64,000 nucleotides of DNA from Sphaerochaeta halotolerans (GCF_003429665.1 NZ_QUWK01000008.1:62001-126000), one strand, 5' to 3'. Numbered from the stretch's first letter, positions 53,733 to 63,449 are shown. Program-made: numbers and translations. Notes: generated by a model not told the origin, from the sequence alone.

Positions 53733-54983
53733 TTGAAGCAAGGTGCACGATTCAATTTAGTATATCGCCACATAGGAAGGGAGTACCTCCTTTCCTTTAT
53801 TGTGGCATTCTTTTTTTTCTTTTTCATCTTTTTCATCAACCAGATCCTGCTTATCGCACAACGAATACTTCTCAAACAGGTGGATTATTTCTCTGTATTT
53901 CAACTGGTGTTGCTCTCTATCCCCCAATTTCTGTTATACACCTTTCCGTTTTCCAGCCTCACCGCATCAAGCATGGTAATCGGGGATCTATCGGACAACA
54001 ATGAAATACTTGCTATTCGGAGTAGTGGAATATCACTCAAACATGTTTTCCTTCCTATTATTCTGATTTCACTCATCTTTTCACTCATGACCTTCCTCAC
54101 TGCAGACAAGGCACTTCCTTGGAGCACCAAGAAGTATCGCGAACTGTATAGTGGTCTCATGAGAGAGCTTCCTACATTGGAACTTGCCAGCAACACAACG
54201 AATACAATTGGAAACAAGGTATTGGTCAATAAAGAAGTAGTAGGAAATACTGTACATGACATTGTGTTGTTTGAGACCTCCAACGATCGAAGCGGTCAAA
54301 TTATTAGTGCACCAACAGCAGAAGTAACACTCTATGATCTGAATGCATTCATTTACCAGCTTGATCTGGAAAATCCATTGATGCTAAGAAATGATGGTGA
54401 TAGTCAGTGGGCACTCTCCAAGGCAGACAGCGCAAGGTTCTTTCTCAATTTTTCAGGACAAATTGCCAGTCTTGCATCAGCACTCCCTTCCCAGCTGTCT
54501 ATAAAAGAGTTGCAGGAAAATATCGCAATACATCGATCTGCCCTGGAAAAGGAAACGGCACGCTACGAAGAGAAACTCCAGAAAGCAAGACTGAATCTTG
54601 CTACACTCACACAACAAGAGATGGTCTCTCCTGAACGTGTGGAGGAGGCAGCACAAGAGGTAAGCAATCTTGAGAAGAAAAAACCGATCAACTTCTACTA
54701 CCAGTATTATAGGGCGGAGCTCCACAAGAAATTTGCACTCAGTGCGGCTTGTTTTATGTTGGTGTTTCTGACCTTCTCGTTTTCATTCTTCAAGGTAAAG
54801 CATGGACGGCTTATTGGATTTGGAATGTCCATGCTGGTGGCAGTACTCTATTGGTATCTTCTGTTTTTTTCACAAATGCAGATTTTCAAGTTTCCTATTC
54901 ATCCTGGTCTACTTATCTGGATTCCCAATGTTCTCATGTTCCTCAGTGGTGTCTTGATCATGCTGTTTGCGAGGCGTCTATGA
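53733..54983 (+). CDS. LptF/LptG-type permease (YjgP/YjgQ family), first copy
   Basis: The 416-residue inner-membrane protein starts at TTG 53733 with GGGAG seven bases upstream. Helices lie at about residues 19-39 (LLSFIVAFFFFFFIFFINQIL), 60-80 and 100-120, then a large periplasmic beta-jellyroll region, and three more helices at the end. PFSSLTASSMVIGDLSDNNEILAIRSSGIS is the family's coupling segment. In LPS producers two such proteins with LptB extract LPS. No LPS genes are in view, so cargo is open. The second copy overlaps by four bases. Confidence 0.9.
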   Translation: MKQGARFNLVYRHIGREYLLSFIVAFFFFFFIFFINQILLIAQRILLKQVDYFSVFQLVLLSIPQFLLYTFPFSSLTASSMVIGDLSDNNEILAIRSSGISLKHVFLPIILISLIFSLMTFLTADKALPWSTKKYRELYSGLMRELPTLELASNTTNTIGNKVLVNKEVVGNTVHDIVLFETSNDRSGQIISAPTAEVTLYDLNAFIYQLDLENPLMLRNDGDSQWALSKADSARFFLNFSGQIASLASALPSQLSIKELQENIAIHRSALEKETARYEEKLQKARLNLATLTQQEMVSPERVEEAAQEVSNLEKKKPINFYYQYYRAELHKKFALSAACFMLVFLTFSFSFFKVKHGRLIGFGMSMLVAVLYWYLLFFSQMQIFKFPIHPGLLIWIPNVLMFLSGVLIMLFARRL

Positions 54984-56065
54984 AACTGCATGACCGATAT
55001 GTCACTCGTTCTGTTACCATCGTAGCACTCCTCACCCTTGTACTGTGTACGCTTATGCTACTCAGTGTTGATTTATTCAGCAATCTTGATGCCTATCTCA
55101 CCAATGAGGTCAGCCCCTTCACAATATTGAGTTTGACGTTGCTGTATATACCCCAGGCAGTGCTCTTCGCGCTCGGACCATCGCTCCTGTTCTCTGCTGC
55201 ATATTTTCTCTCTCAACTACAGGCTAATAATGAATACATCTGTTTGTTGGGAAGTGGACTGAGTTATCGTCGCATTGTCACCCCAATCCTGATTTTGGGT
55301 ATACTCTTCAGTCTTCTGGAATTTGGTTTTGGCGAATATGTGTTCATACCTGCTCAAAGGACTCGAGAGATAAAGCAAGATGAACTCTTCGGATTACGCA
55401 GTACCTATGATAATAGAAACATTACCTTACGAGATCCAGAAGGTGGATATGTGGTGCATGCAAAGCAGTATAGTGATGACCAGAAACGGCTTGCCCAAGT
55501 GCTCCTGGTCCTGCTTGATGAAGAAGGGGCAATGCGGGGAAGGGTCGATGCCGCCTGGGCGTACTGGGAAGATGACCGTGAAGATTGGAGAATGGAGCGG
55601 GTACGATTGCAGGAAATTGATAGAGATGGCTTGGTTGTCTCCTCCCGGGAAATACCGGAATTACGTTTGGATGAGTTTACACTTGCTCCTTCTTACTTTA
55701 GGAATCTGAGCAATGACATTACCACCATGGAGCTCGGGACAGCAACCGATTACCTCAGGCGGATGGAAGTGCTTGATCCTTCCCGGTATCCTGAGCTTGC
55801 CACTGATTTCACCAAACGTTTGCTTGATCACCTCAATCCACTCATCCTGTTATTCATTGCCTGCACCATCAGTTATAAGTACAAGAAAAATGTGCTGCTC
55901 TTTAGTATCATCACCAGCCTCTCCATCGCAGTGATCTACTATGTAGTACAAATGGTTACCACCATCATGGCAAAACAAGGGGTTATCGCCCCGATTTGGG
56001 GTATGGTAATCCCGATGATTGTGATAGTATGCATTGCACTGTCAGAAAGAGCAGTGTTACGGTAG
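54980..56065 (+). CDS. LptF/LptG-type permease (YjgP/YjgQ family), second copy
   Basis: The 361-residue partner has helices near residues 8-28, 47-75 and 92-112 and three at the C-terminus around a periplasmic domain. LSQLQANNEYICLLGSGLSYRRIVTPILILGIL matches the coupling segment of the first copy (ISSGIS/GSGLS). ATG 54980 overlaps the previous stop. The pair would form the heterodimeric transmembrane part of the transporter. Confidence 0.9.
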   Translation: MKLHDRYVTRSVTIVALLTLVLCTLMLLSVDLFSNLDAYLTNEVSPFTILSLTLLYIPQAVLFALGPSLLFSAAYFLSQLQANNEYICLLGSGLSYRRIVTPILILGILFSLLEFGFGEYVFIPAQRTREIKQDELFGLRSTYDNRNITLRDPEGGYVVHAKQYSDDQKRLAQVLLVLLDEEGAMRGRVDAAWAYWEDDREDWRMERVRLQEIDRDGLVVSSREIPELRLDEFTLAPSYFRNLSNDITTMELGTATDYLRRMEVLDPSRYPELATDFTKRLLDHLNPLILLFIACTISYKYKKNVLLFSIITSLSIAVIYYVVQMVTTIMAKQGVIAPIWGMVIPMIVIVCIALSERAVLR

Positions 56066-56074
56066 GGGAATTGT

Positions 56075-57196
56075 ATGGCACTATTTCGAACAATCCATCA
56101 GGATACCAGCAGCAATGCCCGACTGGGTATCCTTTCGCTTGGTCATGGGGAAGTGGAAACACCGGTATTCATGCCGGTAGGCACCAAGGGAACGGTAAAA
56201 GCAATGTTCCATGAGGATGTAAAAAAAATCGGGTACAAGCTTATCCTTGGAAACACCTATCATCTCTATCTAAAACCTGGGCTTGAGGTTCTCTCACAGT
56301 TTGGAGGATTGCATAATTTTTCACATTGGGATGGGAATTTACTGACAGACAGTGGTGGTTTCCAGGTATTCAGCCTCTCTGGTCTTCGCAAAATCGGAGA
56401 GAAGGGAGTGACCTTCCAGAGTCATATTGATGGGTCTAAGCATATATTCACCCCTGAGAATGTAGTGGATACCCAAAACGTGATAGGCAGTGATATTGCG
56501 ATGTGCCTCGATGTATGTACCCCTCCTGATATCGATTACCGTGCTGCCACTGAGGCGATGCAGATTACCCACGCATGGGCACAACGGGCGATTGAACATC
56601 GACAACACCTGGGTGAATCGTTCAAAGGCAACTTGTTTGGTATAGTCCAGGGCAACTTCTATGAAGATCTCCGTAAACAGAGTGCTGAATTCTTCAATGA
56701 GATGGATTTCCCTGGGATTGCCATTGGGGGTCTTTCAGTAGGAGAGAGCAGGGAACAATTCTCTCATTTCCTTGGATATACTGCAGAATTGGTAACAAAG
56801 GAAAAACCCAGGTACGTCATGGGTATTGGAAGCCCTGACTACATCCTTGAAGCGGTAGAAAATGGTATTGATATGTTCGATTGCGTCCTAGCAACCCGTA
56901 TGGGACGCAATGGTGGTATTTTTACTGATGACGGGATTATCACACTCAAGAAGGCAATCCATACATTTGATCATGGTCCGCTTGAAGAGGGTTGTACCTG
57001 CAGGGCTTGTACCCAGTACAGCCGTGCATATATGCATCATCTCATCAAGACGGGAGAAATGCTCGGAGGCATGTTGGCAACGGAACATAACCTGACCTAT
57101 TTCTATCGACTGATGGAACGTGTCCGTCAGGCTATTAGGGAGAATCGCTTTGCCTCCTTTAAAAGGGAATACCTTGCAAGATTCTACGCAAAGTAG
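56075..57196 (+). CDS. tgt: Queuine/preQ1 tRNA-guanine transglycosylase
   Basis: The 373-residue enzyme exchanges guanine 34 for preQ1 in tRNAs with GUN anticodons. Motifs are VETPVFMPVGTKGTVKAM, LGNTYHLYLKPG, LTDSGGFQVFSL (catalytic Asp), SDIAMCLDVC, GIAIGGLSVGES, FDCVLATRMGRNG and the zinc site CTCRACTQYSRAYMHHLI. QueA in this window does the next modification step. Confidence 0.97.
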   Translation: MALFRTIHQDTSSNARLGILSLGHGEVETPVFMPVGTKGTVKAMFHEDVKKIGYKLILGNTYHLYLKPGLEVLSQFGGLHNFSHWDGNLLTDSGGFQVFSLSGLRKIGEKGVTFQSHIDGSKHIFTPENVVDTQNVIGSDIAMCLDVCTPPDIDYRAATEAMQITHAWAQRAIEHRQHLGESFKGNLFGIVQGNFYEDLRKQSAEFFNEMDFPGIAIGGLSVGESREQFSHFLGYTAELVTKEKPRYVMGIGSPDYILEAVENGIDMFDCVLATRMGRNGGIFTDDGIITLKKAIHTFDHGPLEEGCTCRACTQYSRAYMHHLIKTGEMLGGMLATEHNLTYFYRLMERVRQAIRENRFASFKREYLARFYAK

Positions 57197-58736
57197 CAAG
57201 ACAGCCAAAAGCAGTATCGCCATCATGCTCTCTACCATTGCAAGCAGATTGTTGGGGATTGTGAAAGCTCGGGTACTCTCATCTGTTTTTGGTGCGAGTG
57301 GGGTAGCGGATGTAATCAACTTCACATTCAATATTCCCAACAACTTCCGTAAGCTTTTTGCAGAAGGTGCTGTCAATTCAGCACTCATACCTGCTTTTTC
57401 CAGTCTCCTCGGGTTGGGAAAGAAGCGAAGCTCCCTCCATCTCTTCAGTCTGCTCTGCACGTATCAGGCAATCCTCTTGATACCCCTGGTACTGCTCTCC
57501 TATTTTTTCGGTGGGCAGTTCATCTCCCTGATCAGTGATTTTGACAGTGCCCAGGTTGCTTTGGGTGCCAAACTACTTCCTTTCTTCATGATCTACTTGG
57601 CAGCGATCAGCATGGGGGCCATCTTCAATGGTGTACTACAATCCCATCACAACTTTCTCCATGCCTATCTTTCCCCTCTGCTTTTTTCGCTTTCTGTGAT
57701 TTTTGGGGTACAATACCTCACACCGTATCTTGGAGCCATGAGCATGGCCTGGGCGACATTGGTAGGAGGATTGCTGCAAGGTTCCTATTCCTACCTTATG
57801 CTTAGGCGATACGGATACCGATTGAAGCCTGCTTTTAAACAGGGTGATACTCCTCTGAAGCCAGTTATCGGAGCATGGTCATTGGTCGTCTTGGGTATGG
57901 GAATGCAGGTGGTCACGCAGTTGGTAACATATCATTTCGCATCCACCTTGAGTGAAGGAAGTGTAACAGCCTTCGCGAATGCGACTATTTTCTACCAGAC
58001 TCCCTACGGAGTTTTCTTTAATGCCATCAGTGCTGTAAGCCTTCCCCTGCTCAGTCGTGCTTTCGCACTAGGGCAGTCGAAGGAAATGCAAAGGCATACC
58101 CGCTCTAGCATTATCCAACTGACGAGCTTGCTCCTCCCTAGTGGAATTATCCTCTTCTTTCTGAGCCAAGAGAGTGTCAGTGTTGTACTGCAGACTGGTA
58201 ATTACACACTGGCAGATGCCCAGCTTACTGCATTGGCTCTCCGCCCATTTTTGCTGTTCATGGTAACCACCAGCTGGTATGCAATGCTGATTCGCCTTGG
58301 CTATAGTGCAAACCGCTATGCATTGATGACCAAGATTACCTTCATACAGAATGGAATAGACATACTTTTGATGTGGATCTTCATCAAGCTGGGGTGGGGG
58401 ATCATCTCACTTCCTCTTGCCAATGGCATAAGCTATGTTGTACTGCTTGGATTCTTGTCATATACGCTGAGGGATCTCTACAATCCGCTGAAGGACAAAC
58501 TGCTGAAGCGAGGATTGTTGCGAGTACTGGTTGCAAACATCCCTATTCTTGTCTGTTGCCTCTTCTATGCCTCATTCCATATGACATGGTATCAATCTGG
58601 ATCAAATTTGAGAAACTTTCTGATACTTTGTCTAATTGCCCTCGGTTCTTTGGTGGTATGGCTGCTTTCATATACAGTGTTCAAGGTAGAACTACTCAAC
58701 CCCTTCCGTTCCAAGAAGCATGACAGCAACTTGTAA
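57174..58736 (+). CDS. murJ: Lipid II flippase MurJ
   Basis: The 520-residue protein has about 14 helices and moves the peptidoglycan precursor across the inner membrane. Conserved segments include STIASRLLGIVKARVLSSVFGASGVADVINFTFNIPNNFRKLFAEGAVNSALIPAFSSL near the N-terminus. I choose TTG 57174, with GGGA six bases upstream, because it gives the family's usual short leader; the frame then overlaps tgt by 23 bases. ATG 57222 would cut into the first helix. It ends the long plus-strand run. Confidence 0.92.
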   Translation: MQDSTQSSKTAKSSIAIMLSTIASRLLGIVKARVLSSVFGASGVADVINFTFNIPNNFRKLFAEGAVNSALIPAFSSLLGLGKKRSSLHLFSLLCTYQAILLIPLVLLSYFFGGQFISLISDFDSAQVALGAKLLPFFMIYLAAISMGAIFNGVLQSHHNFLHAYLSPLLFSLSVIFGVQYLTPYLGAMSMAWATLVGGLLQGSYSYLMLRRYGYRLKPAFKQGDTPLKPVIGAWSLVVLGMGMQVVTQLVTYHFASTLSEGSVTAFANATIFYQTPYGVFFNAISAVSLPLLSRAFALGQSKEMQRHTRSSIIQLTSLLLPSGIILFFLSQESVSVVLQTGNYTLADAQLTALALRPFLLFMVTTSWYAMLIRLGYSANRYALMTKITFIQNGIDILLMWIFIKLGWGIISLPLANGISYVVLLGFLSYTLRDLYNPLKDKLLKRGLLRVLVANIPILVCCLFYASFHMTWYQSGSNLRNFLILCLIALGSLVVWLLSYTVFKVELLNPFRSKKHDSNL

Positions 58737-59017
58737 GGCGATTCCTTTTCTCTCGCTCCGTTGGGGAATCAAATGAGTAGAGAAAGAAGCTGTGTTTTGC
58801 AGTATACACGATCTCAAACAGAACCGCTGGTTACTCATGTATCTCTTTATTATATCAACAGTGTTGGGTTATATCAGGGGTGAGGAAGAGTTTTTAATAG
58901 GTTCTGATTTCGAAGCGTATTGGATTGCTACCCACCGCCTGAGAATGGTAATAGTGTCGTATGAAATGCTTCCTGATATGTGGAGCACTGTCCATCTTGC
59001 CCAATAACAAAGTTTTG

Positions 59018-59291
59018 AGCCTCAAAACCATTTCAAACGAGGTATTTCGTGGAGACACCCCTGAATGCAGCAAGCAAGCCCTTCAAATTGCTATGCAGGT
59101 TGTACCGAACCCTGTCTCTGGAACAATGCTTGCAATTTTGGCATATCGACGGCTATTCCCATGTCTTCCGTTGAATGCTCAACCAAATTGATGGTCCGCT
59201 GATAATTCTCTTTGGAAAATTTCACAGTATGTCGGCTAATGCTTCGAGACTGATGGCTTCTTGTTTGTTGCTTGACATATATTACGTACAT
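59018..59291 (-). pseudogene. Decayed transposase remnant
   Basis: On the minus strand between murJ and the greA-like gene, frame-shifted pieces can be read. One contains HTVKFSKENYQRTINLVEHS; the next frame contains GLLAAFRGVSTKYL followed by a stop where a Trp is expected, a phrase typical of the end of ISXO2-like DDE transposases. No intact frame or terminal repeats remain. The rest of 58737-59329 shows nothing else that I can support. Confidence 0.5.
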
Positions 59292-59329
59292 ATCAAGCTT
59301 TCCGGCTCTTCAAAACATACTACTATAGA

Positions 59330-59365
59330 GAAAAAGAGCCCTCAGCAACTATCTGCCGAGGGCTT
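59330..59365 (-). terminator. Intrinsic terminator of the greA-like gene
   Basis: On the minus strand AGCCCTCGGCA pairs with TGCTGAGGGCT (one G-U) around a six-base loop and is followed by CTTTTTCTC. It lies just past the gene's stop. Confidence 0.88.
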
Positions 59366-59373
59366 GGTGGTTT

Positions 59374-62094
59374 TTAGAAATCTACGACCGAAATCGATTT
59401 GACTGTAAAGTCATAATTCTGATCGTTGAGGGTGAAGGTGAACCGCTCCCCAACCTTATGGTTGAGCAACGCTCTCCCAAAAGGTGCTAGAAGATTGATG
59501 ACATTCTCATTGGGATTGGATTCCCATGGTCCCATGATGGTGAACGTCACTTCTTCGGCATTGATATTGTCCATCATGACAACTTTGGTACCAAACCCAA
59601 TCTTGGAAGAATCAACCTTATCCTTGGTGATGACCGTGGCACGGTCGACCTCTTCAGAAAGTCTGCGTAAGGTGTTGTTTAAGAGATTCTGCTTCTCCTT
59701 GCCATACTTGTACTCGCTGTTCTCTCGCAGATCACCAAGCTCTCTTGCCTCACCAATCTCCTTGGCAACCTCAGGCAGTTCCACATGTTGGATGTGATCA
59801 ATTTCCTTCTTCTTTGCAGCAAGACTGCTAGGAGTACAGAACAGACCTGTAGGAAACACGCTCTGTTTGTTGATCGGCTCCACTTCATCGAAAAACTTGA
59901 ATGAGGGGAACTTTTCACTGATGGCATGCTTAATCTCAATTTTCTTTCCGCCGGGAAGATTGAACACATTTGCAACTAGACTGTAAATCTTCTGTGCCCG
60001 TTCCTCCTGACCCTCTGCAATAAAGTTCAGAACAGCATGCTCATCAAAGAGAATTCCCATAAGAGTTTTTGCATTCTTGCGGTTTTCCTGCACTTCCTTT
60101 CGGTTGTCGATACAACGATTGGTGTAGTCAAGCAACTGCAACTCAGTATATAACAGCTGTTCAGCTGAAACACCGGCTTTCTCCCAGTACTTTTTTTCTC
60201 CATTCTTGAGCAGATAGATCAGTGTATTTCCTTTTTCCTTGAAGTTTTCCACTGCATCGTTGTAAATACCTGCAAGTGCACTGTACTTTTTTTTCTGCTT
60301 ATAGATATCGGGGATGTACCCAGTAAGGTAGGAGTCAAACAGAACTGCAAGGATTTTCTCCCAACCAGGAATTTCTTCGACTACATGGTCAATGAATGCT
60401 TTCTTCAATTCTGGGTCCTTGATTGCCGCAAAAGTAGCCTCAACATTGTCACAACGCTCATAAAGCATGCTGAACGTCAATGCGTCAGGGTAGTTGATAA
60501 AGTTCATATGTTGATGTTTCACCAGATCTTCCAGCAGGAGGTAGCAGCTGAACGTAATATCGTTGGATACTACAATCGGCTTGAAAGCCCCATTCTCCTC
60601 GAAGAAAAGGTCACTGAAGTACCTTACCATTTCAAAGAAGAAGTCACTCTCAACATCACCCTTTGCTGCAATGAAATCCTTTAGGCTCTTGATCTTGTCA
60701 TAGATATTCTTTTCATTCCTGAAGACCTGGAGTTGCTTCTCCTCGTAGCTCACAGGAGTGGAGCGCAAGATATAGGTATCCACATCATTGCCGGAAAGAT
60801 CAAAGAGTGGATTGGTCATCAATTCCTTCTTGGCCTGGTTGAGCCAAGGAGTCCACTCCTTGACATCAAGGATGGAGGGTACCAATTCATTCTTTATCTC
60901 TTTCAGGTTGATTTTTCCCCCATTGCTGGCCATCAACGTCTTCAGTGTCCATGGTATATCTTCCTGGACTTTCTTGCTGAGTTTTTCTCTAGGAAGTGCA
61001 CTCTTAAGTACCCAGATATGATTCTTGGGGAGTGCCTGCAAACTTTTGAAAGCCATCGATGTGGACATTCTGCTTCCATCTTTATTCGGTTGCCCTGCAA
61101 AATCCACGATGACGTCACTTTCATCGATTGATCGTATTCTTCCAATGCGGTTGGTACTGTTCTGGAAAACAAAGGTACCTTTGTCAAACGCAATGTTTGT
61201 TTCGAAATCTTCAATACTGTGGAGAATGTCACGATTGATATTGCTTGTCAGAGCACTGGACTCGAGGCAGCTCTTGAGTCTGGAATGATTCTTGTATTTG
61301 GTCTTGTAGCTCTTGATCAGATTTTCTCTGGCAAAGGTATCTTCTCGGTCAAGGGCAAGCATTTTCTTCTGGCACTCAATTTGATGATCGATATCATCCT
61401 TGCTTGCATTCTCCAGATCACGCAACAATGCGACAGCAGTACTTCTGCTTACAGCCGACACTTGGTCTGCTATGGATATAAAGTAACCGAAGTTATCCTC
61501 TTCCAATTCAAGAAGGGCAGTAAACATTGCTCTCACTGAAGAGACATCCTTTTTCTTGATGAGCCGATGAATGCCTTTTTTATAGAATGAGATAGCCTTG
61601 TCTTTGTTTCCTTTCTGCTTTGCATGTGTTGCCAGCTGGCGGATAATTTCAACTTCCTCATAGTCCACCTTAACCAAACGTTCCCAAAGCTGGAATTTCT
61701 CTTCTTCTTTCCCCATCTGCTCATATGAGTCGGCCAGTAGGCGAAGGGCATGCTTGTTCTCATTACGGCTGAGGATCTTCTGGGAGAGATATTCAACAAT
61801 ATTCCACTTTTTGGCTTCCATGAACATTTCGATGAGGTTGAGCAACTGCAGATAATCATCAGCTCCTCTGCGTTCCAGCTGGATGGACCCGCTGATGTAC
61901 ATGGCAATGATACTGTTTCGTTCCTTCTCATTAAGGTGCTTGTCGCACAAGCTCTTTACTTCAGTTTTCTGTTCCTCGTCCATCTCCGAGATGTGCTTGT
62001 CCAGTTTCTGGAAGCTGCTTGTTGTATAGGTAGTTACGGTGCTTCTAGTCCATTGCTCTTCTTTCAGCAAGTTTTCGATCTCTTGGAATCCCAT
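59374..62094 (-). CDS. greA: Transcript cleavage factor GreA fused to a large N-terminal helical domain
   Basis: The 906-residue protein ends in a complete GreA (about the last 150 residues): HVELPEVAKEIGEARELGDLRENSEYKYGKEKQ, the coiled-coil tip that enters the polymerase channel with its acidic residues, then the FKBP-like domain ending VKSISVVDF. The N-terminal ~740 residues are mostly helical with TPR-like stretches (KHALRLLADSYEQMGKEEEKFQLWERL, DKAISFYKKGIHRLIKKKD). An ordinary GreA has about 158 residues. ATG 62094 is fixed by GGAGGAAACC; an earlier in-frame start would precede the ribosome site. Long GreA fusions are known to me from spirochaetes; the added region's role is unknown. 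Confidence 0.92.
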   Translation of the reverse strand: MGFQEIENLLKEEQWTRSTVTTYTTSSFQKLDKHISEMDEEQKTEVKSLCDKHLNEKERNSIIAMYISGSIQLERRGADDYLQLLNLIEMFMEAKKWNIVEYLSQKILSRNENKHALRLLADSYEQMGKEEEKFQLWERLVKVDYEEVEIIRQLATHAKQKGNKDKAISFYKKGIHRLIKKKDVSSVRAMFTALLELEEDNFGYFISIADQVSAVSRSTAVALLRDLENASKDDIDHQIECQKKMLALDREDTFARENLIKSYKTKYKNHSRLKSCLESSALTSNINRDILHSIEDFETNIAFDKGTFVFQNSTNRIGRIRSIDESDVIVDFAGQPNKDGSRMSTSMAFKSLQALPKNHIWVLKSALPREKLSKKVQEDIPWTLKTLMASNGGKINLKEIKNELVPSILDVKEWTPWLNQAKKELMTNPLFDLSGNDVDTYILRSTPVSYEEKQLQVFRNEKNIYDKIKSLKDFIAAKGDVESDFFFEMVRYFSDLFFEENGAFKPIVVSNDITFSCYLLLEDLVKHQHMNFINYPDALTFSMLYERCDNVEATFAAIKDPELKKAFIDHVVEEIPGWEKILAVLFDSYLTGYIPDIYKQKKKYSALAGIYNDAVENFKEKGNTLIYLLKNGEKKYWEKAGVSAEQLLYTELQLLDYTNRCIDNRKEVQENRKNAKTLMGILFDEHAVLNFIAEGQEERAQKIYSLVANVFNLPGGKKIEIKHAISEKFPSFKFFDEVEPINKQSVFPTGLFCTPSSLAAKKKEIDHIQHVELPEVAKEIGEARELGDLRENSEYKYGKEKQNLLNNTLRRLSEEVDRATVITKDKVDSSKIGFGTKVVMMDNINAEEVTFTIMGPWESNPNENVINLLAPFGRALLNHKVGERFTFTLNDQNYDFTVKSISVVDF

Positions 62095-62286
62095 GGTTTC
62101 CTCCAAACATATTTGTCCAAATCTAAGACGTAAAAGAAACCGGGCAGACCGGGACATAGCCTGCTCGGGTTTTGCATATATAGTTTCTTTTTAATAATAT
62201 AGCACGATTTGGGAAAACTAGCAATTGATTTACAGAAAGTGCATTAATCATATTAACAAATATATAGTATTTCTGAGAACCAATCG

Positions 62287-62315
62287 TTGCAAAACCTTTC
62301 TCTACCTGTTATAAA
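62287..62315 (+). promoter_or_regulatory. Probable promoter of rpe placed directly before the start codon
   Basis: TTGCAA at 62287-62292 and TATAAA at 62310-62315 are 17 bases apart. The predicted start of transcription coincides with the rpe ATG at 62322, and AAGGAG is only one base from that ATG. Confidence 0.5.
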
Positions 62316-62321
62316 AGGAGT

Positions 62322-62990
62322 ATGGAAACAGCTTCACTACTAATCGCACCAAGCATGCTGTCTGCTGACTTTTCGCACACTGCTGAAGAAGTACAGAGCA
62401 TCAATACAAGCAACGCAGATTGGGTACATTTGGATGTTATGGATGGTATGTTCGTCCCGAATATCACCTTTGGCCCCAAGTTCATCCATGATCTCAGGCC
62501 ACACTCAGACTTGGTCTTCGATGTGCATCTCATGATTGATCAACCTGAGCGGTATATCTCTTTGTTCGCAGAGAGCGGATGTGACTATATTACAGTACAT
62601 GGAGAAGCATCTGTGCATCTTCATCGTACCTTGCAGATGATCAAGAGTAGTGGTTGCAAGGCTGGGGTTTCCCTTATACCTTCCACTCCGGTTAGCGTGA
62701 TTGAACCCATCCTCGATATGGTCGATTTGATGCTCATCATGACTGTGAATCCTGGTTTCGGTGGTCAGAGTCTTATTCCTGCCATGCTCCAGAAAGTTGA
62801 AAGGCTCGCTGAGCTGAGAGACAAACATGGTTACAACTACCTAATCAGTGTAGATGGTGGGGTGAATTTGGACACAGTAGGTGAGATTGCAAAGAAAAAA
62901 GCCGATGTGGCTGTATGTGGAAGCGCCTTCTTTGGAGCACCCGACAGGGCTGCATTCATACAGGCGATGAAGGAACGTGCACAGGTATGA
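62322..62990 (+). CDS. rpe: Ribulose-phosphate 3-epimerase
   Basis: The 222-residue TIM-barrel enzyme interconverts ribulose 5-phosphate and xylulose 5-phosphate in the pentose phosphate pathway. Motifs are LIAPSMLSADF, WVHLDVMDGMFVPNITFGPKFI, FDVHLMIDQPERYI, ADWVH-type metal His/Asp sites, TVNPGFGGQSLIPAMLQKVERL and ISVDGGVNLDTV. The start matches the family by its distance to the LSADF motif, although the ribosome site is abnormally close. It overlaps dtd by four bases. Confidence 0.96.
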   Translation: METASLLIAPSMLSADFSHTAEEVQSINTSNADWVHLDVMDGMFVPNITFGPKFIHDLRPHSDLVFDVHLMIDQPERYISLFAESGCDYITVHGEASVHLHRTLQMIKSSGCKAGVSLIPSTPVSVIEPILDMVDLMLIMTVNPGFGGQSLIPAMLQKVERLAELRDKHGYNYLISVDGGVNLDTVGEIAKKKADVAVCGSAFFGAPDRAAFIQAMKERAQV

Positions 62991-63427
62991 AAGCAGTCAT
63001 CCAACGTGTCCAGGATGCAACCGTTTCCGTAGAGGGAACAATTACAGGTCAGATCGACCATGGCTTGTTGGTCTATTTGGGAATCGGACATGATGACACA
63101 GAACAACAACTTACATGGTTATGCGAGAAGATTGTGAAGCTTCGTGTTTTTACAGATGAGCAGGGGAAGATGAACAGAAGCTTGGCTGATGTCAGTGGGT
63201 CCATTCTGGTTGTCAGCCAATTTACGTTGCTGGCGAATCTACGCAAGGGAAACAGGCCTTCCTACAATGATGCAGCACCACCTCAAAAGGCTGAGGCATT
63301 GTATGAACAATCCCTCAAGCAGTTTGCACAGTTGGGATTCCCTGTCGCTTCAGGTCAGTTTGGAGCACATATGAAGGTGTCTTATACCAATGACGGTCCG
63401 GTCACCCTCCTGCTTGAAGCAGAATGA
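62987..63427 (+). CDS. dtd: D-aminoacyl-tRNA deacylase
   Basis: The 146-residue dimeric enzyme removes D-amino acids and glycine wrongly attached to tRNA. It begins MKAVIQRVQDATVSVEG and has VVSQFTLLANLRKGNRPSY and the C-terminal NDGPVTLLLE with the Gly-cis-Pro motif. ATG 62987 overlaps the rpe stop. Confidence 0.96.
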   Translation: MKAVIQRVQDATVSVEGTITGQIDHGLLVYLGIGHDDTEQQLTWLCEKIVKLRVFTDEQGKMNRSLADVSGSILVVSQFTLLANLRKGNRPSYNDAAPPQKAEALYEQSLKQFAQLGFPVASGQFGAHMKVSYTNDGPVTLLLEAE

Positions 63428-63443
63428 ATAGAGTTAGCACTTT

Positions 63444-63449
63444 TATAAT
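63444..63449 (+). promoter_or_regulatory. Consensus -10 box upstream of recA
   Basis: A perfect TATAAT lies 29 bases before ATG 63479 in the short dtd-recA gap. No good -35 box is placed 16-18 bases upstream, so an activator, or a start within the preceding operon, is possible. I see no clear inverted repeat that would suggest a LexA site. Confidence 0.4.

Noticed and set aside
58738-58772. GATTCC ... GGAATC considered as the murJ terminator
   Set aside because: Only six pairs with a loop of more than 20 bases and no T-run; too weak to list.
58792-59007. Seventy-one-codon plus-strand frame after murJ
   Set aside because: The opposite strand carries recognisable transposase debris in the same interval, and the plus frame has no ribosome site.
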